Shown piece by piece: positions 16,960 through 26,011 of a stretch of DNA of 64,000 nt. Source of the stretch: Roseobacter sp. GAI101 (lineage in GTDB: Bacteria; Pseudomonadota; Alphaproteobacteria; Rhodobacterales; Rhodobacteraceae); assembly GCF_000156335.1 (NCBI RefSeq), contig NZ_DS999213.1:2592929-2656928 (forward strand). The letters are read 5' to 3'. The notes under the pieces are model-generated. The model worked only from the letters and a program-made list of their open reading frames with translations, ran no database searches and had not been told where the DNA came from. Position 1 is the first letter of the stretch. The number at the start of each line of letters is the position of its first letter. Made by a program: the position numbers and the translations under genes.

Positions 16960-18420
16960 TTAGTTTGCCGTCAGGCGTTGTGTCAGGGTCTGCACGGCAT
17001 CTTGCGCGGCCTGGCGGGCCTGCGCATCGGCAAGCCAGTCGGCCATCGGCGCTTTGGCCCCTTCGGGCAGCGTCTCGACCTCGGTTATCGCATCGGAAAG
17101 CCGTCCGTCGCGCAGGGCGGCTTCGGCTCGCGACAGGATCGCATCGGGGTCAGTTCCTTCGCGGGGGGTCACTGATCGTGCGCCCAGCTGGTTTTTAAGG
17201 AAGTTGCCAAAGCCGCCCCCGGCACCCGCCGGTGCATCTGCCCGTGCCGCCGCCAGCGCAGCCCGCGAGATATCGGGAAACCGGTCTTGCAAGTTGGCGC
17301 TGGTGGTGACCCCGGTTTCAGCTGATTCCGTCAAGGCAGCCGGGATGTCCTGCACACCGCCCGCCTTCAAGTCATCAATTTCGGATTGAAACGACTGGCC
17401 CGTGGTCAGTGCTGCAACGATACGCGCGACGGCGGATTGCACTGTTGCAGCCCGTGCAGCTTGCTCGGTCGCTTCTTCGACGCTCAGCGCATTTTCCAAG
17501 AGCCGCTGGATTTCGTCCCGCTGCGTTTCAACAGACGATGTAAGCGCCGCCAATTCCGCCTCGAACGCCGAGGTATCGACCTCAGGCGCTTCGGCCGCGG
17601 CGGGTGCTGGACGGTTCTCGATTTCATCGATGCGCGCATTCAGCGCCGCGACGGATGCCTTGATCTCTTCCATCGCGGCCAGATCGGTCGCGGGTGCATC
17701 GGTTTCAGCGGGCATCTTGCCAAGCGCGTCTTCCAGTGCCGCAATCCTGGCCGCCTGGTCGGCAACGGTGTTTTCCGGCGCAGTGATCGCGCTTGACCCC
17801 GTCAACGTGGCAAGGACGCCCGTCTCGGCGGCGGCAAAGCCGATGCCACAGGCAACGAGACCGCCCAGAACCATGGGCCAGAACACGCTCTTGCTTCTTT
17901 CGGGCTTGGCGGGGGTGGTTTGGCTTGGTGTGGGCGTCACAGACGGTTTTGAAGCTTCGGTAGGCTTGGGTGCCTCTTTCGGTGTCTCCATTGCCTTGGG
18001 CGCATCGGCTTTCTTATCAGCAGGTTTGACGTCAGGCTTGGGCGTCGGGCTGGTTTCAGCCAGCGCTTTCACTTCAGACGTCACGGCTGGTTTCGCAGTG
18101 TCAGACTTCGGCACATCCGGTTTGGTGGTGGTACCCGGTGCGGCCGCCTTGGATGGTGTATCAGCCTTGTCAGAAAGTGTATCAGGCTTGTCAGCAGGTG
18201 TCGCAGACACAGCCGCATCTTTTGATGTCTTGGCCGCCGCAGATGTTTTTGCTCCGCCCTTGGTATCAGGCGTCTTTGCCGCGACAGGTTTTGCGGCAGC
18301 TGCCTTTTTTTCCGGCGTTTTGGGCGCTGGCTTGGGTTTGGCCGCAGCAGCGGACGCCCGCGATGTCGCGTTTTCTGTCGGTTTATCGCCGCCCGTGCTT
18401 GGAGTTTTCGCTTTTGCCAC
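16960..18420 (-). CDS. Mitofilin-family (Mic60-like) inner membrane protein
   Basis: A 486-residue bacterial Mic60/mitofilin homologue (COG4223 type). Residues 1-175 are a disordered Ala/Pro/Lys/Thr-rich stretch. A single membrane anchor covers about residues 180-200. Coiled coil follows to about residue 330, then a C-terminal mitofilin domain with FPDISRAALAAARADAP and FLKNQLGARSVTPREG. Alphaproteobacterial Mic60 shapes intracytoplasmic membranes and membrane contacts. It lies between hemD and hemY, its usual neighbourhood in Rhodobacterales. The low-complexity N-terminus produces long spurious open frames on the other strand. Confidence 0.88.
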   Translation of the reverse strand: MAKAKTPSTGGDKPTENATSRASAAAAKPKPAPKTPEKKAAAAKPVAAKTPDTKGGAKTSAAAKTSKDAAVSATPADKPDTLSDKADTPSKAAAPGTTTKPDVPKSDTAKPAVTSEVKALAETSPTPKPDVKPADKKADAPKAMETPKEAPKPTEASKPSVTPTPSQTTPAKPERSKSVFWPMVLGGLVACGIGFAAAETGVLATLTGSSAITAPENTVADQAARIAALEDALGKMPAETDAPATDLAAMEEIKASVAALNARIDEIENRPAPAAAEAPEVDTSAFEAELAALTSSVETQRDEIQRLLENALSVEEATEQAARAATVQSAVARIVAALTTGQSFQSEIDDLKAGGVQDIPAALTESAETGVTTSANLQDRFPDISRAALAAARADAPAGAGGGFGNFLKNQLGARSVTPREGTDPDAILSRAEAALRDGRLSDAITEVETLPEGAKAPMADWLADAQARQAAQDAVQTLTQRLTAN

Positions 18421-18493
18421 GCTTAAAAAACCTTTCCGATTCTGACGGATCGTCAGCTATTTCTGCAATATTAGACGGCATGTGTGCTGATCT

Positions 18494-19198
18494 TCAAGCT
18501 AACCTGCCCCAATCCACCGCAGTTTCAAGAACTAAACGCATCGAGTTGGCTGTTGGTTCATCCGCAATCAGCAGGTCTTGCGGCTTTTGATAGCCAAGAG
18601 CGTCGGCAACGGCCCGACTAAGGGCGATCACGACGACATGGTGAAAATCTGGGCATTCGCGGGCAAACTGCGTCGCGGTCCGGGGCGAAAACAAAGGCAC
18701 GATGCAGGTTTCACCCGAAGCCAGCACATGTTTTGCCTGATCTGACAGCGGCAAAAGCGTCTGGTCATAGACTGTGACGGCAGTCGTACGCAGCCCCGCT
18801 TGGGACAAGCGGCTGGCGATATCGCCGCGTTGATGGTGACCACATATGTGCAAAAGGGGTGCATTGGGCTGCGTCTTGATCAAGGCGGTGACCAATTCGT
18901 CGGCATTCTGCCCAAGGATCTGCGCGCGCCAGCCCTTTTCCTTGGCCGCCTGGGTAGTTTTAGCACCGACGCAATAGGCCGTGCGGCCCAGCCCATCCGG
19001 CCCGAACGCCACCCCGTTTGCCGACGTGAAGATCACCCCCTCAATGCCCTGCATCAGAACCGGCGTGGCAGTGCCCGATATCTGCAAAAGCGGGCTGATC
19101 AGGACACTGACCCGCGCCAAAAGGTCCGGTGCAATCATGTCCAGAAACGCATTTGCATTCGGGGCAGGCCGGGTCAGGATCAGCATGGGCTTGTTCAT
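18494..19198 (-). CDS. hemD: Uroporphyrinogen-III synthase
   Basis: A 234-residue HemD-family protein, the enzyme that cyclises hydroxymethylbilane with inversion of ring D. The N-terminal [14 protein letters not shown], the segment [14 protein letters not shown] near residue 53, and [16 protein letters not shown] near residue 75 are typical, as is the C-terminal [15 protein letters not shown]. Overall conservation is low, as usual for the family. It begins a minus-strand operon with mitofilin and hemY and is divergent from tsaD, 79 bases away. Confidence 0.9.
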   Translation of the reverse strand: MNKPMLILTRPAPNANAFLDMIAPDLLARVSVLISPLLQISGTATPVLMQGIEGVIFTSANGVAFGPDGLGRTAYCVGAKTTQAAKEKGWRAQILGQNADELVTALIKTQPNAPLLHICGHHQRGDIASRLSQAGLRTTAVTVYDQTLLPLSDQAKHVLASGETCIVPLFSPRTATQFARECPDFHHVVVIALSRAVADALGYQKPQDLLIADEPTANSMRLVLETAVDWGRLA

Positions 19199-19277
19199 TT
19201 GGCGGATGTCCCCAAGGATTGTTCCACTTGCCTCAAGGTGTTACTTGGCGGTGATCACCCTTGCAACGGAAACGGCC

Positions 19278-20363
19278 ATGATAGTTCTCGGATTGGAAAG
19301 CAGCTGCGATGATACCGCCGCCGCCCTCGTGCAGTTTGAGCCGGGGCAAAAGGCAAAGGTGCTGTCTTCTGTCGTGGACAGCCAGACCGATCTGCACGCG
19401 GCATTCGGCGGTGTTGTTCCCGAGATCGCCGCCCGCGCCCATGCCGAAAAACTGGACCTGTGTGTCGAGGATGCACTGGCAAAAGCGGGTCTGACACTGG
19501 CGGATGTGGATGCGATTGCCGTCACTGCCGGGCCGGGTCTGATCGGTGGCGTTCTGTCCGGCGTGATGTGCGCCAAGGGGCTGTCTGCTGCGACGGGCAA
19601 ACCGCTTTACGGGGTGAACCACCTGGCGGGCCACGCCCTGACCCCGCGTTTGACGGATGATGTGGCCTATCCCTATCTGGTGCTTTTGGTATCCGGCGGG
19701 CATTGCCAGTTCTTGCTGGTCCATGGGCCGGACCGGTTCGAACGGCTGGGCGGCACCATCGACGACGCGCCCGGCGAAGCCTTTGACAAGGTCGCGCGCC
19801 TGATTTCGCTGCCACAGCCCGGCGGGCCAGCGATTGAACAAGCCGCGCTGGAGGGGGACGCAAAGCGCTTTGCCTTCCCGCGCCCCCTGCTGGATCGACC
19901 TGATTGCGATATGTCGTTCTCGGGCCTCAAGACCGCGGTCCTGCGGGTGAGGGACAAGATTATCCAAGAAAAGGGCGGGCTGACCGTGCAGGATCAGGCA
20001 GATTTGGCCGCCGGATTTCAGGCCGCCGTCGTCGATGTGATGGCCGAAAAGACCCGCCGCGCGCTAAAGCTTTATCTGGACCATGACCCCGAGACCCGCA
20101 CCTTGTGCGTGGCGGGTGGTGTTGCCGCAAACAAAGCCATTCGTGCAAGGTTAGAGACTGTATCACAGGAAGTATCGACCGCTTTCATCGCGCCGCCGCT
20201 TAGCCTGTGCACTGACAATGCCGCGATGATCGCGTTTGCCGCAGCTGAACAAAGCCAGCTGCGCGGCCCTGATGATCTGACGCTGTCGGCGCGGCCAAGA
20301 TGGCCGTTGGACACCAGCCAACCGTCCATGTTGGGCAGCGGCAAGAAGGGGGCAAAGGCATGA
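19278..20363 (+). CDS. tsaD: tRNA N6-threonylcarbamoyladenosine transferase subunit TsaD
   Basis: A 361-residue Kae1/TsaD/YgjD enzyme that transfers threonylcarbamoyl to A37 of ANN-decoding tRNAs. The N-terminus [16 protein letters not shown] is exactly the family start, so the ATG at 19278 was chosen although the frame stays open further upstream. Metal ligands His115 and His119 are in NHLAGHA. The ASKHA phosphate loops and the C-terminal [13 protein letters not shown] are present. The partner TsaE is encoded at 50286 in this window. The stop overlaps gpsA by 4 bases. Confidence 0.96.
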   Translation: MIVLGLESSCDDTAAALVQFEPGQKAKVLSSVVDSQTDLHAAFGGVVPEIAARAHAEKLDLCVEDALAKAGLTLADVDAIAVTAGPGLIGGVLSGVMCAKGLSAATGKPLYGVNHLAGHALTPRLTDDVAYPYLVLLVSGGHCQFLLVHGPDRFERLGGTIDDAPGEAFDKVARLISLPQPGGPAIEQAALEGDAKRFAFPRPLLDRPDCDMSFSGLKTAVLRVRDKIIQEKGGLTVQDQADLAAGFQAAVVDVMAEKTRRALKLYLDHDPETRTLCVAGGVAANKAIRARLETVSQEVSTAFIAPPLSLCTDNAAMIAFAAAEQSQLRGPDDLTLSARPRWPLDTSQPSMLGSGKKGAKA

Positions 20364-21313
20364 GCATCGCAGTTCTGGGTGCGGGCGCATTCGGCACCGC
20401 GCTGGCGATTTCGCTGGCGCACAAGGGCCCGATCACCCTTTGGGCGCGCGACGCCCAAGGCATGGATACCCTGCGCGAGAACAAGGCACGTCTGCCCGGG
20501 TGTCATTTTCCAGACGGGTTGTTCGTTACGGAAACCTTTGAGGACGCCGCCAAATCCGACGTTTTGCTGGTTGCCGTCCCGATGCAAACACTGCGCGGTT
20601 TTTTGACGGAACACGCCGCGCTGCTGGATGGCAAAACCATCGTCGCCTGCTGCAAGGGGATCGAGCTGGAAACCGGTCTTGGCCCCGTCGCGGTGATTCA
20701 CGAAACCTTGCCAAATGCCACACCCGCCATTCTGACCGGCCCCAGTTTCGCCGCCGATATCGCGCGCGGCTTGCCAACGGCGCTGACGCTGGCCTGCGCG
20801 GATGCGATGGTTGGCGAACGGTTGCAGAAGGCGCTGACAACGCAAAACCTGCGGCTTTACCGGACAGTTGACACCATCGGGGCCGAACTGGGCGGGGCTC
20901 TCAAGAACGTTGTCGCCATTGCCTGCGGTGCCGCGATGGGGGCTGGACTGGGCGAAAGCGCACGCGCTGCGCTGATGACGCGCGGCTTTGCAGAAATGCA
21001 GCGGCTTGCGGCGCATTTGAACGCTGATCCAGATACGCTTTCGGGGCTGTCGGGTTTTGGCGATCTGACCCTGACCTGCACGTCCACCCAATCGCGCAAC
21101 TACCGGCTGGGGCTGGCCTTTGGCGAAGGGCGCAGCTTTGACAGCACGACCACCGTCGAAGGGGCCGCCACAGCCCGCGCGGTGCATGGTTTGGCGCAAA
21201 AGCATGGATTGGACCTGCCGATCACTGCCGCCGTTGCAGGTTTGATCGAGAACAGATTAGATGTGCAAAGCGCGATGACGTCGCTTTTGACCCGCCCCTT
21301 AAAGGAAGAATGA
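20360..21313 (+). CDS. gpsA: NAD(P)H-dependent glycerol-3-phosphate dehydrogenase
   Basis: A 317-residue cytoplasmic enzyme that makes sn-glycerol 3-phosphate for phospholipids. The Rossmann motif [10 protein letters not shown] starts at residue 7. [19 protein letters not shown] and [18 protein letters not shown], which contains the catalytic Lys, are diagnostic. The start is fixed by the 4-base overlap with tsaD; an earlier in-frame start lies inside tsaD. Confidence 0.96.
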   Translation: MSIAVLGAGAFGTALAISLAHKGPITLWARDAQGMDTLRENKARLPGCHFPDGLFVTETFEDAAKSDVLLVAVPMQTLRGFLTEHAALLDGKTIVACCKGIELETGLGPVAVIHETLPNATPAILTGPSFAADIARGLPTALTLACADAMVGERLQKALTTQNLRLYRTVDTIGAELGGALKNVVAIACGAAMGAGLGESARAALMTRGFAEMQRLAAHLNADPDTLSGLSGFGDLTLTCTSTQSRNYRLGLAFGEGRSFDSTTTVEGAATARAVHGLAQKHGLDLPITAAVAGLIENRLDVQSAMTSLLTRPLKEE

Positions 21314-21314
21314 C

Positions 21315-21587
21315 ATGCTGATTGCCCTGATTGCCAAAGACAAAGCCGACTCCCTCTCGGTGCGGCAGGAAAACCGCCCCGCCCACGTGGACTACCTGAA
21401 ATCCACCGGTTGCGTGTCCCAGGCCGGACCCTTTTTGGATGCTGATGGGCAAATGTGCGGATCTTTGGTGATTTTGGATGTTGCCGATATGGCGGCGGCG
21501 CAAACATGGGCGGCAAATGATCCCTATGCCAAGGCTGGCCTGTTTGCCGATGTTCAACTGATCGCATGGAACAAGGTGATCGGCTGA
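21315..21587 (+). CDS. YciI family protein
   Basis: A 90-residue protein of the YciI-like/ferredoxin-like dimeric fold. The conserved R-x-x-H-x-x-Y-L segment appears as NRPAHVDYLKSTG (residues 19-31), with the putative catalytic His-Asp pair, and PYAKAGLFADV is the family C-terminal motif. It begins one base after gpsA and shares TGATG with the EVE-domain gene. The order tsaD-gpsA-yciI-EVE is common in Rhodobacterales. The physiological role is unknown. Confidence 0.9.
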   Translation: MLIALIAKDKADSLSVRQENRPAHVDYLKSTGCVSQAGPFLDADGQMCGSLVILDVADMAAAQTWAANDPYAKAGLFADVQLIAWNKVIG

Positions 21588-22006
21588 TGGCCTACTGGCT
21601 TTTCAAATCGGAACCGTCGACCTGGGGCTGGGATGATCAGGTCGCCAAAGGTGACACGGGCGAGGAATGGGATGGCGTGCGCAACTATCAGGCACGCAAT
21701 TTCATGCGCGAGATGGCCAAGGGTGATCTGGGTTTTTTCTATCATTCCCAAGGCGAACGGGCCATCGTCGGCATTGTCGAGGTTATCGCCGAGGCGCATC
21801 AGGACAGTTCAACCGATGACGACCGTTGGGAATGCGTTGACATCAAAGCGGTGCGGCCGTTTGAAACGCCCGTTACGCTGGACGACATCAAAAGCGATGG
21901 CCGGTTTGACGATATGCCCTTGGTAAAAAGCCCGCGTTTGTCAGTGCAGCCGGTCACAGCAGAGCAATGGCAGCAGATTTGCGCCATGGGGAATACGGAA
22001 GCGTAA
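21587..22006 (+). CDS. EVE domain-containing protein
   Basis: A 139-residue protein made of one EVE domain, a PUA-like fold that recognises modified bases in nucleic acids. The typical start MAYWLFKSEPSTWGWDDQ, then GVRNYQARNFMREM and FFYHSQGERAIVGIVEV, are visible. The ATG overlaps the YciI stop codon (TGATG). The stand-alone form resembles thymocyte nuclear protein 1; its bacterial role is not known. Confidence 0.93.
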   Translation: MAYWLFKSEPSTWGWDDQVAKGDTGEEWDGVRNYQARNFMREMAKGDLGFFYHSQGERAIVGIVEVIAEAHQDSSTDDDRWECVDIKAVRPFETPVTLDDIKSDGRFDDMPLVKSPRLSVQPVTAEQWQQICAMGNTEA

Positions 22007-22027
22007 TAAAGACACTGTAGAACGTAA

Positions 22028-22058
22028 AAAGGGTTCCGGCACCCCGCCAGAACCCTTT
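22028..22058. terminator. Terminator-like hairpin after the EVE-domain gene
   Basis: AAAGGGTTC and GAACCCTTT form a 9-bp stem around a 13-base loop, 22 bases after the EVE stop. The T run is short (three T, then CTC), so it is a moderate terminator for the tsaD operon. Confidence 0.6.
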
Positions 22059-22065
22059 CTCACCC

Positions 22066-22102
22066 CACGTGAATCCCTAAAGACCACCTCACGTGTATCG
22101 AA
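22066..22102. repeat. Two copies of CCYCACGTGWATC, 24 bases apart
   Basis: The 13-mer starting at 22064 (CCCCACGTGAATC) recurs at 22088 (CCTCACGTGTATC) with two mismatches. Each copy contains the palindrome CACGTG. They lie in the 237-base gap between the EVE gene and the DUF2853 gene, past one terminator and before the other, so they could be a regulatory site or a relic. No other gene-like feature was seen in this gap. Confidence 0.35.
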
Positions 22103-22186
22103 ATATGTTCTGGCCGTACTAGCCATGTACTATGGATACTGCATCTTCCTGTCCCGTGCAAGAATCGAGTAATTCAAACACCTTAC

Positions 22187-22221
22187 AATAAAAAAACGCC
22201 CGCTTAACCATACGGGCGTTT
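22187..22221 (-). terminator. Rho-independent terminator of the DUF2853 gene
   Basis: On the minus strand AAACGCCCG and CGGGCGTTT form a 9-bp stem with a 10-base loop, followed by seven T. It starts 23 bases after the stop codon. Confidence 0.88.
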
Positions 22222-22243
22222 CTTCTCGGTTCTGGTGGCCGTT

Positions 22244-22585
22244 TCAGCCGTAGACGGCTTCCTTGCCGAAATGCTTGGTCAGCATATAATAGATCACGGC
22301 GCGGTATTTGTTACGCTCGGATTGTCCATAAATTTCGACGACCTTGTGGATGCCCTCCATCAGCTCAGGGCTGTCGGCCATGCCAAGTTTCTTCATCAGG
22401 AAGTTGGTCTTGACCAGCTCAAGCTCGCTCTCTTGCGATGCGGCGACGGTCTGCGCGTCTGCGTTGTAGATCGACGGGCCACAGCCAATCGTGACCTTGG
22501 TCAGCAAATCCATGTCCGGCGTCATGCCGCATTTGTTTGTCAGATCATCCGCGTATTTCGCGATCCATTCGTCTCTCTTGCCCAT
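22244..22585 (-). CDS. DUF2853 family protein
   Basis: A 113-residue cytoplasmic protein of unknown function. The N-terminus MGKRDEWIAKYADDLTNKCG, then GPSIYNADAQTVA and the C-terminal YRAVIYYMLTKHFGKE, match the DUF2853 family. The start at 22585 follows a GGGAG ribosome binding site, and a 15-codon longer version has no family match in its extension. It forms its own transcription unit with a strong terminator. Confidence 0.85.
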   Translation of the reverse strand: MGKRDEWIAKYADDLTNKCGMTPDMDLLTKVTIGCGPSIYNADAQTVAASQESELELVKTNFLMKKLGMADSPELMEGIHKVVEIYGQSERNKYRAVIYYMLTKHFGKEAVYG

Positions 22586-22689
22586 CACAAGTCTCCCACC
22601 GTTGGTTTTGACCGGTTGTTCCGGCCTCAATTCAAAGCCTAGTCGCTAATCCGATACCAACAAAGAATTTTTTTCCCGCGCCCTGCGGC

Positions 22690-23448
22690 TTAGGTAAACC
22701 AATGCGGGGCCTTTTTCAGGGTGGGCCAGTCTTCGGGGCTGTGGCCAAAGATCACGGTGGCATCACGGGTGGCGGCAAGCTTCATCAGACGATCACCGTG
22801 ATGGATCGCAAGATCAACATCCCAAGAGCCCGCGAAAGCCTCGTCAATCTCGGAGGCGCGGCTGATCGCGTCAGACGTCAGCAACACCCAGCCGGTATCC
22901 GGCAGACAGATCATAAAGGCCAGCTGACCGGGTGCGTGGCCGGGGCACAGCAGCACGTCGAACCCGTCGCACAGGCTGAAATCCTGCGTGACCAGCGCAT
23001 AATCGGCATCGGGCCAGTCCATCGCCTGCTTGCCCGACCAATATAGCGGTCTTGGCAATGCGCGCTCGGCCTCGGCAATCAGGATGGGGGCCTGGGGGTA
23101 TCCGCCCATGTCGCCGACGTGATCAATATGCGTGTGGCTTTGGATCATCAGGGTCACATCCTGCTTGACGATCCCCAGTTTCGCCAGTTGTGGGCCGGGC
23201 ATGTTTTCGGGCGTCACGGACAATACCTGTCCAAAGCTTCCCAGATCATCCTCGGCCGTGGCAGCATCGGCGTCCTGAGCGTATTTTTCCGGGAAACCAG
23301 TGTCTATCAAAACAGTTTCGCCTGCATCCGTCTGAATGACATAGCCGCAGATGCCGACATCGCGCGGGCCTGAATGCACCCGAAACAATCCGTAATCCAG
23401 CACCGCCAGTCGGATCGGTTTGCCTTTCAAAGAAACTTGCATATTCAT
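22690..23448 (-). CDS. MBL-fold metallo-hydrolase (N-acyl homoserine lactonase-like)
   Basis: A 252-residue metallo-beta-lactamase-fold enzyme. The zinc motif QSHTHIDHVGD is near residue 108, a later ligand His is in LCPGHAPGQL, an Asp bridge in LTSDAISR and a final His in IFGHSPED. The general layout (short N-terminal strand, VHSGPRDVGICGYVIQTD) resembles the AiiA/AttM group of quorum-quenching lactonases. The substrate is not proven. The start at 23448 (MNMQVSLKG) follows a G-rich site; a start at 23520 would overlap the divergent aminotransferase gene. Confidence 0.82.
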   Translation of the reverse strand: MNMQVSLKGKPIRLAVLDYGLFRVHSGPRDVGICGYVIQTDAGETVLIDTGFPEKYAQDADAATAEDDLGSFGQVLSVTPENMPGPQLAKLGIVKQDVTLMIQSHTHIDHVGDMGGYPQAPILIAEAERALPRPLYWSGKQAMDWPDADYALVTQDFSLCDGFDVLLCPGHAPGQLAFMICLPDTGWVLLTSDAISRASEIDEAFAGSWDVDLAIHHGDRLMKLAATRDATVIFGHSPEDWPTLKKAPHWFT

Positions 23449-23490
23449 GTATCTGCCCCCGTTTGCGGGCATGTTAGCCAGAGGCACCGT

Positions 23491-24615
23491 ATGAAAGTCA
23501 AGATACACACCTTGTTCCAATATCTGCTGGATACCACCGATGCCGCACCCGAGGCGATCGTCGGGTTTTCGCTGTCAGGGTCGCCCAAGCTGGGGGATTA
23601 TCTGGCTGATTTGGATCCCGACCAGTCTTTGGACTGGAACAATCGCGACTTTCGCGGCCTGCCAGAACTGCGCGATCATGTTCTGGCCCAAGCCGGATTA
23701 AACGGTATTTGCGCGCAAAGCGACGTGTTGATCACCGCAGGGGCCGCCGAGGCGAATTACCTCGCGATCATGCAACTGCTTCAGCCGGGCGACGAGATCA
23801 TCATTGAGACTCCCGGTTGGCCGCAAGCAGAGGTATTGGCCAAGGCCATCGGCGCAAAAATCACCCGCATCACGCGGCAGGAATGCGACGGCTGGCACCT
23901 GCCCATCGACCGGATCGCCGACGCGGTCAGTGATCAGACCAAAATGATTTTCCTCACCAACCCCAACAACCCGACGGGTGACTTGCTAAGTACCGACGAG
24001 ATTGGCCAGCTTGTCCGCATCGCTGACCGCGTCGGCGCGTGGCTGTTGATCGACGAGGTTTATGCCGGGCTGGAATGGGACGGACCGCGTGCGCCATCGG
24101 TGGCGGGCATGTACGCAAGGGGGATCACGACAGGCTCTGTCTCGAAGGCTTTGGGGCTTCAGGGGCTGCGCACAGGGTGGATGATCTGCCCTGATGCGCA
24201 GATGATCATGGACGCGGTGATCTTGCGAGAGAATTCATCCGAGATCATGAATATCATGGGTGAGGTGATCGCGGAAATCGCGCTGCGCCCTGATCGGTAT
24301 GCGCCGGCGATGGACACGGCCCGCCGTGCGGGGCGCGAAAATCTGGCGCAGATGAACGCCTGGGTCGATGCGCAAGCGGGCCTTTCCTGGGTACCGCCCC
24401 GCGCCGGTCTGATCGGCCTTGCCCGCCTGCCGGACGGCATCGACAGCGATGATTTCGCGCGCAGGCTGCTGGCCGCTCCGTACCGGACCTTTCTGCTGCC
24501 CGGCAGCGCCTACGACCAGCCCCACCACATCAGGCTTGGCGTGGGCGGAGGGGCTGCCGTCAACCTGCACGATGGGCTAACGCGGTTGTCACAAGCGCTG
24601 AGGAATTGGGCCTGA
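23491..24615 (+). CDS. PLP-dependent class I/II aminotransferase
   Basis: A 374-residue fold-type I aminotransferase. NPNNPTGDLLS, LLIDEVYAGLEWDG and the PLP-lysine motif TGSVSKALGLQGLRTGW (Lys near residue 216) are all visible. The start at 23491 gives the normal N-terminus; the frame is open further upstream but overlaps the divergent gene. It is divergent from the MBL-fold gene with a 42-base gap. It resembles aspartate/aromatic aminotransferases or capreomycidine synthase-like enzymes; the substrate is undetermined. Confidence 0.87.
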   Translation: MKVKIHTLFQYLLDTTDAAPEAIVGFSLSGSPKLGDYLADLDPDQSLDWNNRDFRGLPELRDHVLAQAGLNGICAQSDVLITAGAAEANYLAIMQLLQPGDEIIIETPGWPQAEVLAKAIGAKITRITRQECDGWHLPIDRIADAVSDQTKMIFLTNPNNPTGDLLSTDEIGQLVRIADRVGAWLLIDEVYAGLEWDGPRAPSVAGMYARGITTGSVSKALGLQGLRTGWMICPDAQMIMDAVILRENSSEIMNIMGEVIAEIALRPDRYAPAMDTARRAGRENLAQMNAWVDAQAGLSWVPPRAGLIGLARLPDGIDSDDFARRLLAAPYRTFLLPGSAYDQPHHIRLGVGGGAAVNLHDGLTRLSQALRNWA

Positions 24616-24655
24616 CGGGCTTGCCCGGACATTCGAATTGGGCAAAGATAAGCCC

Positions 24656-26011
24656 ATGTATTTGATCCGTTCATCCGTTCTTTTGCTGGCCTTCAGCGCC
24701 TGCATTGCGCATGCAGATCCGCTGCCTGACCCGGTGGCTGACGCGGCCTTCACGCCTGCGGACCTGGACGAAGCGGTCCTGGGCCAGTTGCTGTTCTACG
24801 ATCCCATCCTGTCGGGCAACCGCAACATCGCCTGCGCGACGTGCCATCACCCGAATTTCGCGACCAGCGACGGGGTGTCTTTGGGTTTGGGCGAAGGCGG
24901 CAAGGGCTTGGGGCTGGAACGCCGCGGCGATCCCGACAACATGCCGACACACCGCATTCCGCGGAATTCTCCGGCGTTGTTCAATCTGGGCGCGGCCGAA
25001 TTCAGGGTCCTGTTCCATGACGGCCGGATCGAGGTTGACCCGACGATGCCTTCGGGGTTCCGCACCCCGCTCGAGGACGACATGCTAAGCGGTTTTGCAT
25101 CGATCTTGTCGGCGCAGACCATGTTTCCCGTGCTCAGCGCCGATGAGATGGCTGGCCACGGTGGCGAAAATGACGTGGCAAATGCCGTGCGTCAGGGTCT
25201 GATCACGGGTCCGGGCGGTGCTTGGGATATTCTGTCGCGCCGGGTTGCGGACCTGCCCGAATACGCGCGCCGGTTCAGCGCCGTTTACGACCACATCAAT
25301 ACGCCCGATGATATCGGGTTCACCGATATATCGAACGCGATTGCGGTATTCATCGATCACGAATGGCGTTCTGATACCTCGGATTTCGATGCGTATCTGC
25401 GCGACCGGACTGTCGGACTGCCGCTTGCCGCGGAAAAGGGGATGGAGCTGTTCTACGGTGATGCGGGCTGTAGCACGTGCCATTCAGGGCCGTTTCAGAC
25501 CGACCACCAGTTTCACGCCATGGGCGCACCACAGCTGGGCCCCGGCAAGGCGGCCGCGTTCGAAGACAATGCCCATGACACAGGACGCATGCGCGTGACA
25601 GGCGACCCCGCCGATGCATTTGCCTTTCGCACACCATCGCTGCGCAATGTAATGCAAACCGGGCCCTGGGGGCATGCGGGTGCCCATGGTACGATCGAGC
25701 AATTCTTGAGCGATCACCTTGATCCCGTCGGTGCCTCTGAACGATTTGCGCAAGGGTCCACGGCCCGAAACGGCGTCCGACTGCCCCCGCTGGAGGGTGA
25801 CGATTGGCGCGAAATGAATGACGCTGCTGCCCGCGAAAGCATCGTGCAGGCCGCAATGATCCGTGCGCCCCGCGGGCTGGATGCTGCTGATATTGCCGTA
25901 TTAGTATCATTTTTGCGGACGCTGGATGATGAAACTGCCTTGAACGGTCGGCTGGGTATCCCCCCAACCGTGCCAAGCGGGTTGGACGTCGGCGGCGTTG
26001 CTGCGGATTAA
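24656..26011 (+). CDS. Di-heme cytochrome c peroxidase / MauG family protein
   Basis: A 451-residue periplasmic protein with a signal peptide (residues 1-20, ending IAHA-D). Two heme c sites are present: CATCH (Cys60, Cys63, His64) and CSTCH (Cys272, Cys275, His276), in the spacing of the CcpA/MauG family. The second half has FRTPSLRNVMQTGPWGHAGAHGT, a conserved family segment. Members either reduce hydrogen peroxide or carry out oxidative side-chain modification of a partner protein (MauG, MbnH). The stop overlaps the convergent CRTAC1-like gene by 4 bases, which makes that exported protein a possible partner. The start is the ATG directly before the signal peptide. Confidence 0.9.
   Translation: MYLIRSSVLLLAFSACIAHADPLPDPVADAAFTPADLDEAVLGQLLFYDPILSGNRNIACATCHHPNFATSDGVSLGLGEGGKGLGLERRGDPDNMPTHRIPRNSPALFNLGAAEFRVLFHDGRIEVDPTMPSGFRTPLEDDMLSGFASILSAQTMFPVLSADEMAGHGGENDVANAVRQGLITGPGGAWDILSRRVADLPEYARRFSAVYDHINTPDDIGFTDISNAIAVFIDHEWRSDTSDFDAYLRDRTVGLPLAAEKGMELFYGDAGCSTCHSGPFQTDHQFHAMGAPQLGPGKAAAFEDNAHDTGRMRVTGDPADAFAFRTPSLRNVMQTGPWGHAGAHGTIEQFLSDHLDPVGASERFAQGSTARNGVRLPPLEGDDWREMNDAAARESIVQAAMIRAPRGLDAADIAVLVSFLRTLDDETALNGRLGIPPTVPSGLDVGGVAAD

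Noticed and set aside
17402..18445. A 347-codon Ala/Ser/Gly-rich open frame antisense to the mitofilin gene
   Set aside because: Product of the Ala/Pro/Lys repeat of the real N-terminus read backwards.
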